Shown here: positions 1 to 9,988 of the stretch, one piece after another | How positions within the stretch are numbered: position 1 is the stretch's first letter | How the letters are laid out: every line of letters begins with the position of its first letter | Assembly (NCBI RefSeq): GCF_013214165.1 | Contig: NZ_JABSSM010000040.1 | Coordinates: 1-38,594 of the forward strand | Direction of reading: 5' to 3' | Source: Shewanella sp. | GTDB taxonomy: Bacteria; Pseudomonadota; Gammaproteobacteria; Enterobacterales; Shewanellaceae | DNA: 38,594 nt | Notes under the pieces: generated by a model | Databases searched by the model: none | What the model was told of the DNA's origin: nothing | Seen by the model: only the letters and a program-made list of their open reading frames with translations | Made by a program: the position numbers and the translations under genes

Positions 1-109
1 TGATCTGCTTGTTTCCTTGGGTGTGCTGGCTATTCCAATCTCCACTGTCAAAAGTAAATTCCACGTCTATGCTTGATCTGCTTGTTTCCTTGGGTGTGCT
101 GGCTATTCC
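1..109. repeat. 36-bp direct repeat, two copies at 73-bp period
   Basis: The 36 bases at 1-36 recur identically at 74-109, separated by 37 bases of unrelated sequence. The first copy touches the window edge, so the array may continue to the left and the true unit could be longer. No third copy follows 109. The unit has no obvious internal dyad and no cas-like gene is nearby. I read it as a tandem or dispersed intergenic repeat rather than a CRISPR. Confidence 0.75.
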
Positions 110-230
110 TGTCTAAAAAGATCTTAAAACTCAGATGACGCGCTGCAGGTAAGGCAAAGACGATGCCAGCAAGCTGGCTATACATTGCAGCTGAGGTGAT
201 TTGATATGGGTGATTTGTCTTTTCCCAGCA

Positions 231-298
231 AGGCGTAGCCTGTCGAGTAGGCGTAGCCGTCCGCGAAGCAATAGGCCCAAGGCCCTCGCCTTAGCTTA
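231..298. repeat. GC-rich intergenic repeated element
   Basis: The ten bases aggcgtagcc occur at 231-240 and 249-258, an 18-bp period, followed by a GC-rich stretch ending just before the stop of the Sel1 gene. Its composition differs from the AT-richer surroundings. It resembles dispersed intergenic elements of Shewanella genomes that give spurious short ORFs, but that resemblance is from memory. No gene is supported anywhere in 1-303. Confidence 0.4.
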
Positions 299-303
299 AT
301 CAG

Positions 304-1095
304 TTAATTCATCAAGGGAACAATTTCACGGAAAGGTTTATTCTGCTGATAGCTTTGTAGTCTTTGCTCGAACTCATCGGAGCGATTTACCATCTTAGAG
401 CTTTTAAGCGCATCAATGGCTTTTTGCTGAGTCTCTACGGCAGAGTTGTAGTCGCCTGTTTCGGCATAGGCTGCAGCCAAGTTATCTAAATTAGTGGGAT
501 CTTGGCGATCAGATGCGACTAGGCTGCGAGCAAGTTCGAGCGCCTTGTCTCCATTGCGGTATTTAGCTTCCGGGCAAGTCGCGAGTATCCAGGCGACATT
601 TCCTAGAGAGACTTCATCTCCAACCGAGTTGAAGCGGTCAACGGCTTTACCACAGTTACGCTCAACCCCTTCGCCGCCTGCGGCATAGATGAATCCCAGT
701 CTAAATTGAGCCCATTTATTACCTTGCTCACTCAGCGACAAATACCAACGTTCGGCAGTGATCAGATCACGCTCGATTATATTACCTTCGAATGAAAGGT
801 CTGCTAATGTTTGTTGCGCCTTAGCGTGTCCCTGCTCCGCAGCCGCTGAAATCCACTTTACGCCTTGCAGATGGTCTTGAGAGACGAAACGACCAGACAA
901 GTACATAAGACCGAGTAAAAACTGCGCCTCTTGCTTACCTTGAGTCGCTTTTAGTTGGATATGAGCCACTTTACTCGCCGCAACGGCAGTTTTGGGCTGA
1001 GGAATTGAAAATGCATTCGCGGCAGTGCTCGTCACTAATGTAAAAATTAGTGTCAAACTAAGACCAGCGCCTAAAAATAACGGATGATATTTCAC
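304..1095 (-). CDS. Secreted Sel1/TPR repeat protein
   Basis: A 263-residue protein with an N-terminal signal peptide (hydrophobic stretch about residues 7-28, cleavage near TAANA). After it come Sel1-like repeats: A-x-G-x-x-E/K-A-Q blocks at about residues 50-66 (GKQEAQFLLGLMY), 85-100 (AAAEQGHAKAQ) and 120-138 (SEQGNKWAQFRLGFIYA). A more divergent TPR pair follows at about 185-235. Such alpha-solenoid repeats usually mediate protein-protein contacts; the partner is unknown. It is likely periplasmic. The single cysteine pair (around residues 148 and 174) could form a disulfide. It is convergent with nothing and divergent from crp, with a 454-bp gap between them. The family identification is firm, but no specific function can be given. 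Confidence 0.85.
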   Translation of the reverse strand: MKYHPLFLGAGLSLTLIFTLVTSTAANAFSIPQPKTAVAASKVAHIQLKATQGKQEAQFLLGLMYLSGRFVSQDHLQGVKWISAAAEQGHAKAQQTLADLSFEGNIIERDLITAERWYLSLSEQGNKWAQFRLGFIYAAGGEGVERNCGKAVDRFNSVGDEVSLGNVAWILATCPEAKYRNGDKALELARSLVASDRQDPTNLDNLAAAYAETGDYNSAVETQQKAIDALKSSKMVNRSDEFEQRLQSYQQNKPFREIVPLMN

Positions 1096-1549
1096 TTACA
1101 ACTCCTATCCTGTGTCACTCGTTTGAACATGTCTAAAAGACCTAATCTTGCTACCACTGTGTATAATCGGCTCAATAATAGAGATGGAACCACCCATGAC
1201 CATGATGGGTCAAATATTCTTTTCATCGAGTTTAGCCAGATTTACTCACTAAAGTCGAGAAAAATGCAATTTTAGTGGACGCTATAGGGCCTTTTGCCTA
1301 ACCATAGCTTCAATATCGAACAGAAATTATGGCGTTTTCTACTCGGCTCGAGCCCGTCACTGCGCATTTAGATGCAACGAATTGACATAAATCTCTGACG
1401 TATCAGAATGAATGAATATTGTAAGTAAATGACGAAGATTCATTTATCCTAAAGTTAGACCTTTATCGAAGTTTTACAGAATAAACTAGCGTAGACTGCT
1501 TATTAATGAAGATTCTTATATTCAAATCAAACAGTCGAGGAACATAGGC
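1096..1549. other. Intergenic region upstream of crp
   Basis: The 454 bases between the divergent Sel1 gene and crp contain no convincing gene. A short imperfect dyad, acccat-(7 nt)-atgggt, lies at 1192-1210. A candidate promoter is listed separately. A long leader is usual for crp genes, which are often autoregulated. I did not find a full TGTGA-N6-TCACA site here. Confidence 0.5.
1382..1409 (+). promoter_or_regulatory. Candidate crp promoter
   Basis: A perfect TTGACA at 1382-1387 is followed after 16 bases by CAGAAT at 1404-1409, which matches four of six bases of the -10 consensus. This would give a leader of about 135 nt before crp. It is only a consensus match. Confidence 0.3.
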
Positions 1550-2185
1550 ATGGCTCTTATTGGTAAGCCAAAACCAGATCCCACTTTGGAATGGTTTTTA
1601 TCACACTGTCACATTCATAAGTATCCAGCCAAAAGCACCTTGATCCACGCTGGTGAAGAATCTGACACCCTTTACTATATCCTTAAAGGCTCCGTAGCCG
1701 TTTTGATCAAGGATGAAGAAGGTAAAGAGATGATCCTCTCTTACCTCAATCAAGGTGACTTCATCGGCGAGCTTGGTTTGTTTGAAGACCAATCTCAGCG
1801 TACTGCTTGGGTTCGCGCTAAGCAGCCATGTGAAATTGCTGAGATATCTTACAAAAAGTTTAAGCAACTGATCCAGGTTAATCCTGAAATTCTGATGAAG
1901 CTTTCTTCACAGATGGCCTTCCGATTGCACAGCACTAGCCAAAAAGTGGGCGACCTAGCTTTCTTAGACGTTGCTGGAAGAATTGCGCAAACTTTACTTC
2001 ATCTGGCCAAGCAGCCAGATGCCATGACTCATCCCGATGGCATGCAGATCAAGATCACTCGCCAAGAGATAGGTCAGATTGTGGGTTGTTCTCGTGAGAC
2101 TGTGGGTCGAATATTAAAAATGCTCGAAGAGCAAAGCCTGATCCAGGCTCACGGTAAAACTATCGTCGTTTACGGTACCCGCTAA
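1550..2185 (+). CDS. crp: cAMP receptor protein Crp
   Basis: A 211-residue global transcription regulator, the normal length for Crp, and close to the E. coli protein throughout. The N-terminal cyclic-nucleotide domain (about 10-130) carries the phosphate-binding cassette [15 protein letters not shown], with Glu74 and Arg84 as expected cAMP contacts, and Thr129-Ser130 at the start of the dimerisation helix. The C-terminal winged helix-turn-helix (about 140-206) has the recognition helix [11 protein letters not shown] (180-190), whose Arg, Glu and Arg read TGTGA half-sites in E. coli. The start is set by GAGGAA about 8 nt upstream of the ATG. It is monocistronic, closed by a strong terminator at 2221-2254. 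In Shewanella Crp also controls anaerobic respiration (established knowledge). It may control carbon-catabolic genes in this window, but that is not shown. Confidence 0.97.
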   Translation: MALIGKPKPDPTLEWFLSHCHIHKYPAKSTLIHAGEESDTLYYILKGSVAVLIKDEEGKEMILSYLNQGDFIGELGLFEDQSQRTAWVRAKQPCEIAEISYKKFKQLIQVNPEILMKLSSQMAFRLHSTSQKVGDLAFLDVAGRIAQTLLHLAKQPDAMTHPDGMQIKITRQEIGQIVGCSRETVGRILKMLEEQSLIQAHGKTIVVYGTR

Positions 2186-2220
2186 GCTAACATTAAGTTA
2201 GATTTAAGACAGCTTCGATA

Positions 2221-2254
2221 AAGTGGCCTGAGTTAATCTCAGGCCACTTTTTTT
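2221..2254 (+). terminator. Rho-independent terminator of crp
   Basis: A perfect 12-bp stem (2221-2232 with 2238-2249) closes a 5-nt loop and runs into seven T residues (2248-2254). It sits 35 bp after the crp stop and just before the ribosome-binding site of the PepSY gene. Confidence 0.9.
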
Positions 2255-2267
2255 AGGAGAAATATTA

Positions 2268-2606
2268 ATGACAAGGGCACTGTTCATCCTCCTGTTCGCT
2301 CTTGCGACCTATGCGCCTGTATCCGTCCATGGCTCGCCCCTGGTCGAACTTGAACATTATCAGGCAAAACATTTAGTCAGTGCAGGTAAAATCCTATCAT
2401 TGGATGTCACCCTCTCCAAGATAAAATACATCTGCTACGGCAAGCTCGTCGATGCCCATCTCTATCAAGAGCAAGGAAAATGGCGTTATGATTTGCAAAT
2501 TAAGGCTCAACGTGGCCAAATCATAGATCTGAGTCTGGATGCAAGCACTGGACAGCCCAATCCTAACAAATCATTGCCAACTGGCTGTAGCGCTTTTGAA
2601 GACTAG
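2268..2606 (+). CDS. PepSY-domain secreted protein
   Basis: A 112-residue exported protein. Residues 1-22 form a signal peptide ending at VHG-S. The rest resembles a PepSY domain: a helix with regular charged residues, then a beta segment (GKWRYDLQIKAQRGQIIDLSLDASTG) typical of the domain, which is thought to modulate periplasmic peptidases or sensors. The start follows a good AGGAG (2255-2260). The gene lies 31 bp upstream of a response regulator and sensor kinase on the same strand, so it probably forms an operon with them and may act on the kinase's periplasmic sensor region. The two cysteines (near residues 57 and 108) could pair in the periplasm. The functional link to the kinase is inferred from context. 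Confidence 0.8.
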   Translation: MTRALFILLFALATYAPVSVHGSPLVELEHYQAKHLVSAGKILSLDVTLSKIKYICYGKLVDAHLYQEQGKWRYDLQIKAQRGQIIDLSLDASTGQPNPNKSLPTGCSAFED

Positions 2607-2637
2607 CAATACACCATTAGCGAAGTGACAGGTTAAT

Positions 2638-3312
2638 ATGAAACTACTGCTCGTTGAAGATAATGCACTACTCGTAGAAGAACTTGAGAAACAACTGAAA
2701 CTCGCCGGATACGTCACCGACGTGACAGACAAGGCCGCTGAAGCGGATTATCTCTTAAAAGAAACCAATTACGATTGCGTGATACTAGACATTGGCCTGC
2801 CCGACGGTAATGGTCTAGAACTACTGGAACGCTGGCGTAATGAAGGGATCATGACCCCTGTCATCATGCTCACGGCCCGCAGCCAATGGCATGAGAAGGT
2901 CGAAGGCTTTAACGCTGGAGCCGATGACTACCTGGGGAAACCTTTCCATACTCAAGAATTACTCGCACGCATACATGCCCTCATTCAGCGTGCTCATGGA
3001 AAAGCCAGCTTACCCACAAAAGAATTAAGCTTTTCCGGCGTCGTTCTCGATGAAAATCAACAATCGGTATCGGTCGAAGGTAAGAGTTTTGAGCTGACAG
3101 CGATGGAATTTAGGTTACTTAAAATATTCTTGATGTCACCTAAGAAGCTGCTGTCTAAATCTCAGCTCACCGATAAACTCTATCAATTCGATGACGAGAA
3201 AGAGAGTAATGTTGTCGAAGTCTATGTGACTCATCTGCGTAAGAAATTGGGTAAAACTGCTATCGAGACTCGTCGTGGACAAGGATATATCTTCCACGGC
3301 ATAAGAGAATGA
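2638..3312 (+). CDS. OmpR/PhoP-family response regulator
   Basis: A 224-residue response regulator of two domains. The receiver (1-118) has the acidic pocket Glu7-Asp8, the phosphoacceptor Asp51 in VILDIGLPDG, the switch Thr79 and Lys101 in GKPF. The C-terminal winged helix (about 128-222) has the OmpR-type signature ELTAMEFRLLKIFL and VVEVYVTHLRKKLG with the terminal RRGQGYIF hairpin. This is the QseB/PhoP type of DNA-binding activator. Its stop overlaps the kinase start by four bases (ATGA), so the pair is translationally coupled. The upstream PepSY gene is 31 bp away. Regulated genes cannot be read from the sequence; the PepSY gene is a plausible target. Confidence 0.93.
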   Translation: MKLLLVEDNALLVEELEKQLKLAGYVTDVTDKAAEADYLLKETNYDCVILDIGLPDGNGLELLERWRNEGIMTPVIMLTARSQWHEKVEGFNAGADDYLGKPFHTQELLARIHALIQRAHGKASLPTKELSFSGVVLDENQQSVSVEGKSFELTAMEFRLLKIFLMSPKKLLSKSQLTDKLYQFDDEKESNVVEVYVTHLRKKLGKTAIETRRGQGYIFHGIRE

Positions 3313-4637
3313 TGTCAATCCGCACTAAACTCAGCCTCTGGTTAACGGGTTTAGTCATCATTGCAACAGCCATAGGCATAGCCTTATTCGAGACTATGCT
3401 AAGACAAGCATTTCACGACTCGATCATTGCCAGACTGCAGGAAGATTTAGAACAAGTCCAGTTGGCAACTCAGCTTAATAATAACGAACTCACCATAGAT
3501 CAAAATCAACTTTCAGGATTTTATAAGCCAGTTTTTTCTGGACGTTATTACCAATTAAACTTGCCGGAGCAAGAAATTCGCTCCCGTTCTTTATGGGATC
3601 AGAAGTTAAATATCAAACTCTTAGAGAAAGGTGAAAGCCGGGTATGGCAATCTAAGGGACCACAAAATCATGATATTCAGCTGCTGTCACTGGGATTAAG
3701 CTCAGATTCACTCAATGTCGATGCAACCCTAACTGTCGCCCAAGACCTGAGCATAGGACGTAAAATTTTCACCCAAATATATGGTAGTAAGCTAGGGGTT
3801 AACTTAGCCATGTTACTCACCATGATAGCCGGTATTTTTCTGGTACTCAGGCAGTCTTTCAAACCGATCAACCAGATTCAACAAGCCCTGTCTAAGCTCA
3901 GAGAGGGGGAGATCACCTCATTAGAAGTCAGGAATATCCCCCCCGAACTGCAAGATCTGGCTGCTACATATAATGATCTTCTCGAATATTCCAGGAAACA
4001 GATCGAACGCAGTCGCAACAACATAGGTAATCTAAGTCATGGTCTTAAAACCCCATTAGCCGTGATGCAACAACAAGTTGAGGCCCTGGGACTGAAAGAT
4101 CCAGATACCGCAATAGCACTGCAGAATCAGCTCGATCTGGTGCATAAGATGATTGAGCGTAAGCTAGCTGCGGCCAGGATCACCGGAGATATGTTGCCCG
4201 CAGCCCAGATGCAGCTACCTAAAGATATTGAAGATTTATGTAATACACTCAGCAAGGTTCACTTTAATAAACGTCTGCTCTGTAATATCGACATTCCTGA
4301 GCACATCACTCGATTACCTCTGCACAGGGAAGATGGTATGGAGCTGATTGGCAATCTGCTCGATAATGCACATAAATGGGCCAATGACCGAGTAGATATT
4401 CGCGCCAAGCTAGAAGAAGAGGCTATAATTCTGATCATCGAGGACGATGGGTCTGGCGTCGCCAGTGAAGAGCTTAAGCTACTCACGAACCGTGGCAGAC
4501 GGTTAGACGAGGCGACCATAGGACATGGCCTTGGACTCTCTATCGTAAAAGACATAGCCGAGCAATATAAGATTAAGCTGACGTTCGCCCGTAGCGACTT
4601 AGGCGGCTTAAAAATTTGCTTACGCTTTAAAGGATAA
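3309..4637 (+). CDS. Sensor histidine kinase partner of the response regulator
   Basis: A 442-residue inner-membrane kinase. Transmembrane segments lie at about 9-28 and 163-181, bracketing a periplasmic sensor of about 130 residues with no cysteines. A HAMP-like linker (182-232) follows. The dimerisation domain has the H-box NLSHGLKTPLAVM, with His244 as the phosphorylation site. The ATPase domain has the N-box GNLLDNAHKWA (Asn353), G1 EDDGSGV (379-384) and G2 GHGLGLSIV (405-413). All catalytic motifs are intact. The short acidic lid with RGRRLDE is like that of PhoQ. Translation begins at one of two adjacent ATGs overlapping the regulator stop. The ligand is unknown; PepSY association suggests an envelope or cation signal, which is inference. 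Confidence 0.92.
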   Translation: MMSIRTKLSLWLTGLVIIATAIGIALFETMLRQAFHDSIIARLQEDLEQVQLATQLNNNELTIDQNQLSGFYKPVFSGRYYQLNLPEQEIRSRSLWDQKLNIKLLEKGESRVWQSKGPQNHDIQLLSLGLSSDSLNVDATLTVAQDLSIGRKIFTQIYGSKLGVNLAMLLTMIAGIFLVLRQSFKPINQIQQALSKLREGEITSLEVRNIPPELQDLAATYNDLLEYSRKQIERSRNNIGNLSHGLKTPLAVMQQQVEALGLKDPDTAIALQNQLDLVHKMIERKLAAARITGDMLPAAQMQLPKDIEDLCNTLSKVHFNKRLLCNIDIPEHITRLPLHREDGMELIGNLLDNAHKWANDRVDIRAKLEEEAIILIIEDDGSGVASEELKLLTNRGRRLDEATIGHGLGLSIVKDIAEQYKIKLTFARSDLGGLKICLRFKG

Positions 4638-4639
4638 GC

Positions 4640-4661
4640 CGGAACTCAGTTCCGACTTTTT
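4640..4661 (+). terminator. Weak terminator after the sensor kinase
   Basis: A small hairpin with arms cggaa (4640-4644) and ttccg (4650-4654) is followed by a run of five T (4657-4661). It lies a few bases after the kinase stop and ends the plus-strand operon before the convergent DUF1338 gene. The stem is short, so the call is moderate. Confidence 0.5.
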
Positions 4662-4707
4662 AACGACTACACTTGCCTGAATATCTGCCTAATTAGCAAA
4701 ATATCGT

Positions 4708-5505
4708 CTAGCTTACGTTAGTACTCTCGAAAATCTTATCCGCAGAAGCTGCCACAAAGCCAGTATAAATACTTCCATCAGCTTTAGGGTAACGCAGTGC
4801 AAATTCATAAAAACAGCTGGGGATCTCTTTCTCGGCGTCTGTAAAGCTAACAGAGATACGGTCAGCCATAGTCGAAGATTGCTCCAGTAGCACCTCGGCA
4901 GAGCCTTTCACTTCACCGCCGGCTGAATTTAACACAAAATCCCCTTGTTTAAGGGTCTCATTCACATCTAGGATATTGCTGTATCCAGGCAAGTGGTTGA
5001 TCGATATTGTGAAATGGTTAGCTCTATAACCAAAAGCAGCCACCCAGGCAGCATACTCACTCTCGGCAAGTAAAGCCTCGTAGGTCTTGGAGTCCAGCTG
5101 CCAGTGACGTCCTGAATAAAGGAAGTCATCGGCCTTAGTCGCTGCCACATCAATCTGCTCAACCAAACCCTTGATGGTGTCTTGTAGCTCAGGGCTAAAT
5201 TCTTCGACTAATAATTCAGAGATAAACACCTTAGGCTGCGTCGCATCCGGATGTTCAAAATGCTTAGCTTTGAGGTTTTTAGCCTCGAAATGATAATCAC
5301 CCGAGTCGACATAACCCAGAGACTCGAAGTGAGCCGCCAATACCTTTAAGTTCACCTTCTCAATATTAAAGGTACGTAGGGCAATGTGATCGTTGATGAT
5401 GGCCTCACCTTTAGAAAGCAGTTGACGAACGGGCTCTGCCGAAGGCGTCATCTCAATATAGTCATTCCAAAGGTTGTCAAATAGCTGGTTAATATCTGTG
5501 TGCAT
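4708..5505 (-). CDS. DUF1338 / HglS-like non-heme iron oxygenase
   Basis: A DUF1338 protein, the family containing the 2-oxoadipate dioxygenase/decarboxylase HglS. That enzyme converts 2-oxoadipate to D-2-hydroxyglutarate in lysine catabolism using Fe(II). From the chosen start at 5505 it is 265 residues; an in-frame ATG at 5544 would add 13. I prefer 5505 because AAGGAAG lies about 7 nt upstream. Likely metal ligands, in the longer numbering, are His53 in NDHIALRTF, His177 in YRANHFTIS and Glu247 in CFYEFALRY, matching a His-His-Glu triad. It is much shorter than HglS, so the substrate may differ. It lies downstream of astD in the same direction, separated by a terminator, suggesting a role linked to arginine or 2-oxoacid breakdown. 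The exact reaction is unproven. Confidence 0.85.
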   Translation of the reverse strand: MHTDINQLFDNLWNDYIEMTPSAEPVRQLLSKGEAIINDHIALRTFNIEKVNLKVLAAHFESLGYVDSGDYHFEAKNLKAKHFEHPDATQPKVFISELLVEEFSPELQDTIKGLVEQIDVAATKADDFLYSGRHWQLDSKTYEALLAESEYAAWVAAFGYRANHFTISINHLPGYSNILDVNETLKQGDFVLNSAGGEVKGSAEVLLEQSSTMADRISVSFTDAEKEIPSCFYEFALRYPKADGSIYTGFVAASADKIFESTNVS

Positions 5506-5633
5506 CAATTTCTTCCTTAACGGCATCGTGTCTCCAGCCACCAAGAGCTAGGCTTGGGTTCTGGTCTTGTTCCTATCACGATATAAGTACAGCGAGAGAA
5601 TAGCGCTCTGGCCTGTCAAACATTTCTGTACAT

Positions 5634-5664
5634 AAAAAAGGGAAACACTTTCAAGGTGTTTCCC
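5634..5664 (-). terminator. Terminator downstream of astD
   Basis: The arms gggaaacac (5640-5648) and gtgtttccc (5656-5664) form a 9-bp stem with a 7-nt loop. On the minus strand the stem is followed by a run of T (read as aaaaaa at 5634-5639). It ends astD transcription and would partly insulate the DUF1338 gene. Confidence 0.85.
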
Positions 5665-5681
5665 ATCGTTTCATTATAAAC

Positions 5682-7142
5682 TTAGAGACTCAAGCCTGGA
5701 CTCAAGTTAGCAGGGAGACTGACAACATCGGCCTCCACCGAGGAAACGGGGTAAGAACAGTAGTCGGCCGCATAAAATGCGCTCGCTCTGTGGTTCCCCG
5801 AAGCGCCAACACCACCGAATGGTGCAGCACCGGAAGCACCGGTTATCTGCTTATTCCAGTTAACGATACCAGCACGAATACGTGCTAGGAAATAATCATA
5901 ATCCTCACGGCTATCGGCAAGAATCCCCGCAGACAGACCATAACGAGTGTTGTTAGCTAACTTGATAGCCTCATCGAAATCGCTGTAACGGACCACTTGT
6001 AGCAGCGGACCGAAATACTCTTCATCCGGCAGCTCGATGACGTTAGTAACATCGATCAAACCCGGAGACACTAGACCAGTACCAGCTTCTAGACGAGTAA
6101 GTTCCACCAGAGACTCGCCACCTAAGTTAAGCAAGTTACGCTGAGCTTCAACCATGCCTTTAGCGGCAATTTCTGAGATCATAGATCCCATGAATGGCTG
6201 TGGCTGCGCGTTCCAGGCAGCCACTTTAATCTGCTTAACTGCACTAGTGAGCTGTTCGAGTAAGGCATCACCTTGTGCGCCTTTCTCTACATACAGACGA
6301 CGTGCACAGGTACAACGTTGACCCGATGAGATATAGGCAGACTGAATGATGTCGTGTACAGCTGCCTTGGTATTTTCAACACCTTTAACGATAAGCGGAT
6401 TATTTCCCCCCATCTCCAGCGCTAAAATTTTGCCAGGTTCACCGGCATACTGCTGGTGCAAGATATGTCCAGTACGTGAACTACCGGTAAAGAACAGACC
6501 ATCGATCTGTGGATGAGCGGCTAACGCTTTACCCGTTTCAATTTCGCCTTGAACCAGATTAATCACGCCAACAGGCAGTCCGGCTTTTTCCCATAGCTTG
6601 AGCATAAGCTCGGCAACTTTGGGAGTGAGTTCCGATGGCTTAAAGATCACAGTATTACCCGCGAGTAGCGCAGGAACGATATGACCGTTTGGCAGATGGC
6701 CAGGGAAGTTATATGGACCAAATACCGCCACCACACCGTGAGGCTTGTGACGCAGTACCGCGCGTCCTGCCGGGATATCACTCTCAGTATAACCGGTTCG
6801 TTTGTGATAAGCGGCGACTGAAAGCCCTATCTTACCTATCATGGCACCCGCTTCGGTAGCAGTTTCCCACTGAGGCTTGCCAGTCTCCTGGGCGATAACT
6901 TCGGCGATTTCGGCCTTGTGCTCTTCAAGTTGAGTGCGATAAGCCTCTACAATGGCAAGACGAGCATCGAAACCTAACATAAACCAATCGAACTGAGCAT
7001 CACGCGCGGCATCGACTGCGGTATTAACTTGCTCTGGAGTCGCAGTTTTACTGCTCCAGATAACTTCATTGTTTGCTGGGTTTTTAGATGTCACGTCGTG
7101 ACCTAAGCCTGCAACCCATTGGCCTTTAATAAATTGAGTCAT
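5682..7142 (-). CDS. astD: N-succinylglutamate 5-semialdehyde dehydrogenase AstD
   Basis: A 486-residue NAD-dependent aldehyde dehydrogenase that oxidises N-succinylglutamate semialdehyde to N-succinylglutamate, the fourth step of the AST arginine pathway. The Rossmann motif FTGSSRTG is at 219-226, the general base Glu243 in ALEMGGNNP, the nucleophile Cys277 in GQRCTCARR, and the proton-relay Asn146 in YNFPGHLP. The length and N-terminus match AstD rather than general ALDHs. The start codon follows AGGAAG. Only 9 bp separate it from the upstream astA stop, so the two are co-transcribed. astB and astE, which complete the pathway, are not in this window. Confidence 0.95.
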   Translation of the reverse strand: MTQFIKGQWVAGLGHDVTSKNPANNEVIWSSKTATPEQVNTAVDAARDAQFDWFMLGFDARLAIVEAYRTQLEEHKAEIAEVIAQETGKPQWETATEAGAMIGKIGLSVAAYHKRTGYTESDIPAGRAVLRHKPHGVVAVFGPYNFPGHLPNGHIVPALLAGNTVIFKPSELTPKVAELMLKLWEKAGLPVGVINLVQGEIETGKALAAHPQIDGLFFTGSSRTGHILHQQYAGEPGKILALEMGGNNPLIVKGVENTKAAVHDIIQSAYISSGQRCTCARRLYVEKGAQGDALLEQLTSAVKQIKVAAWNAQPQPFMGSMISEIAAKGMVEAQRNLLNLGGESLVELTRLEAGTGLVSPGLIDVTNVIELPDEEYFGPLLQVVRYSDFDEAIKLANNTRYGLSAGILADSREDYDYFLARIRAGIVNWNKQITGASGAAPFGGVGASGNHRASAFYAADYCSYPVSSVEADVVSLPANLSPGLSL

Positions 7143-7151
7143 TATTTCTTC

Positions 7152-8171
7152 CTACATAGCCAATACACGGATCTGCTCACCCTCTGACAGCAATAATCCT
7201 GCTGCGAGTTCGGGTGAAACAGTAACCACATCGCTATCTTCTGTGAGCAGAAGCTTAGCCGAGGTGGCTCGGTAATTCGCTAATTGAGTATTTGATATGA
7301 TAAAACTGAAATCAGATTCTGGAGCATCGCCAATCGTGATCGTCAGTAAGCGGCTTTCTCTTACCGAACGAATATCAGCCAAGTTACACTCGACCGTGGG
7401 TCCGCCGTCAAAAATATCCACATAACCACGACATCTGAAACCTTCAGCCTGAAGCAGATTTAGCGCCGGACGGGTGCTGGCATGCACCTCACCGATCACC
7501 TTCTGCGCTTCTTCGGGTAACAAGCACACATACACGGCATTTTTAGGCATCATCTCAGCCATGAAGGCTTTCTGCCCCAGTCCAGAAAGATAATCGGCCT
7601 CGACAAAATCTATGCCTAGGAAGTGCTTCTGCAGCCAGTCATAGAAGGGAGAGTTCCCCGCCTCATCACTTTCTCCGCGCATCTCGGCGATCACAGTATC
7701 GCCGAAGCGATCTGCGTGCTGGGCTAAGAATAGGAAGCGGCTACGGGACAACATTCTGCCATTGTTATTTTTACGATAGCTATCACGCAGGAACAGGGTA
7801 CATAGCTCGGCAGCACCGGTATAGTCGTGGCATAAGGTTAAGGTTTCCACCTCGTTTCTCACGTCGATCTGCTCGGAGTGATACACCTCAGTGCCTAAAC
7901 GATAGTGGTAAAACGCATCTTCCATGCCAACAGCAGCCTCGAGACCACAAGTGCCGACGACTTCGCCAGACTCAGTATCTTCGAGTACCATCAGGTAACC
8001 TTCATCGAAAGGTTTATCGACCTGCTTTTGAAACGAAGCCTCTACACGAGCAATCTTGCTCCTGAGTAGATCTTCGTTAACAGGCAAGGAAGTAAAACCA
8101 TGACCGGATTCTTCGGCTATTTGATAAAGCGCTTCAAAGTCGCTAGATCGGATAGGACGTATGATTAACAT
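7152..8171 (-). CDS. astA: Arginine N-succinyltransferase AstA
   Basis: A 339-residue enzyme transferring succinyl from succinyl-CoA to the alpha-amino group of arginine, the committed step of the AST pathway. The start MLIIRPIRSSDF at 8171 is preferred because AGGAG sits 8 nt upstream and the length then matches AstA; the frame is open to 8225 but the extra 18 residues are charged and atypical. The N-terminal GNAT-like region shows RPIRSSDFEALYQIAEESGHGFTSL-type contacts, and the middle has LCTLFLRDSYRKNNNGRMLSRSR, an AstA hallmark. It lies between astC and astD on the same strand, 9 bp from astD. The protein acts in the cytoplasm, probably as a homodimer by analogy with E. coli. Confidence 0.95.
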   Translation of the reverse strand: MLIIRPIRSSDFEALYQIAEESGHGFTSLPVNEDLLRSKIARVEASFQKQVDKPFDEGYLMVLEDTESGEVVGTCGLEAAVGMEDAFYHYRLGTEVYHSEQIDVRNEVETLTLCHDYTGAAELCTLFLRDSYRKNNNGRMLSRSRFLFLAQHADRFGDTVIAEMRGESDEAGNSPFYDWLQKHFLGIDFVEADYLSGLGQKAFMAEMMPKNAVYVCLLPEEAQKVIGEVHASTRPALNLLQAEGFRCRGYVDIFDGGPTVECNLADIRSVRESRLLTITIGDAPESDFSFIISNTQLANYRATSAKLLLTEDSDVVTVSPELAAGLLLSEGEQIRVLAM

Positions 8172-8280
8172 CTCTGTGTCTCCTCGCTCTTGCTCGTCTC
8201 TCAACCGCTTACGTATCTTTAGCATGAGTATCTATTAAGACAAGCAGCTAACGGCTAAGGTTCAAGTATTGCCAATGACC

Positions 8281-8309
8281 AAAAAGCGAGAGATATAATA
8301 CCCCTCGCT
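8281..8309 (-). terminator. Candidate attenuator between astC and astA
   Basis: On the minus strand, arms of 6 bp (8304-8309 with 8285-8290) close a 13-nt loop and are followed by five T (8281-8285). The stem is short and the loop long, so it may only attenuate readthrough from astC into astA-astD. Confidence 0.4.
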
Positions 8310-8320
8310 CATTCAGTTAA

Positions 8321-9988
<1,668 letters not shown>

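Noticed and set aside
1..109. CRISPR array
   Set aside because: Only two repeat copies, no dyad in the repeat, and no cas gene in the window; the spacing alone is not enough.
1084..1275. Short plus-strand reading frame upstream of crp
   Set aside because: It overlaps the start of the Sel1 gene, has no ribosome-binding site, and its composition is not protein-like.
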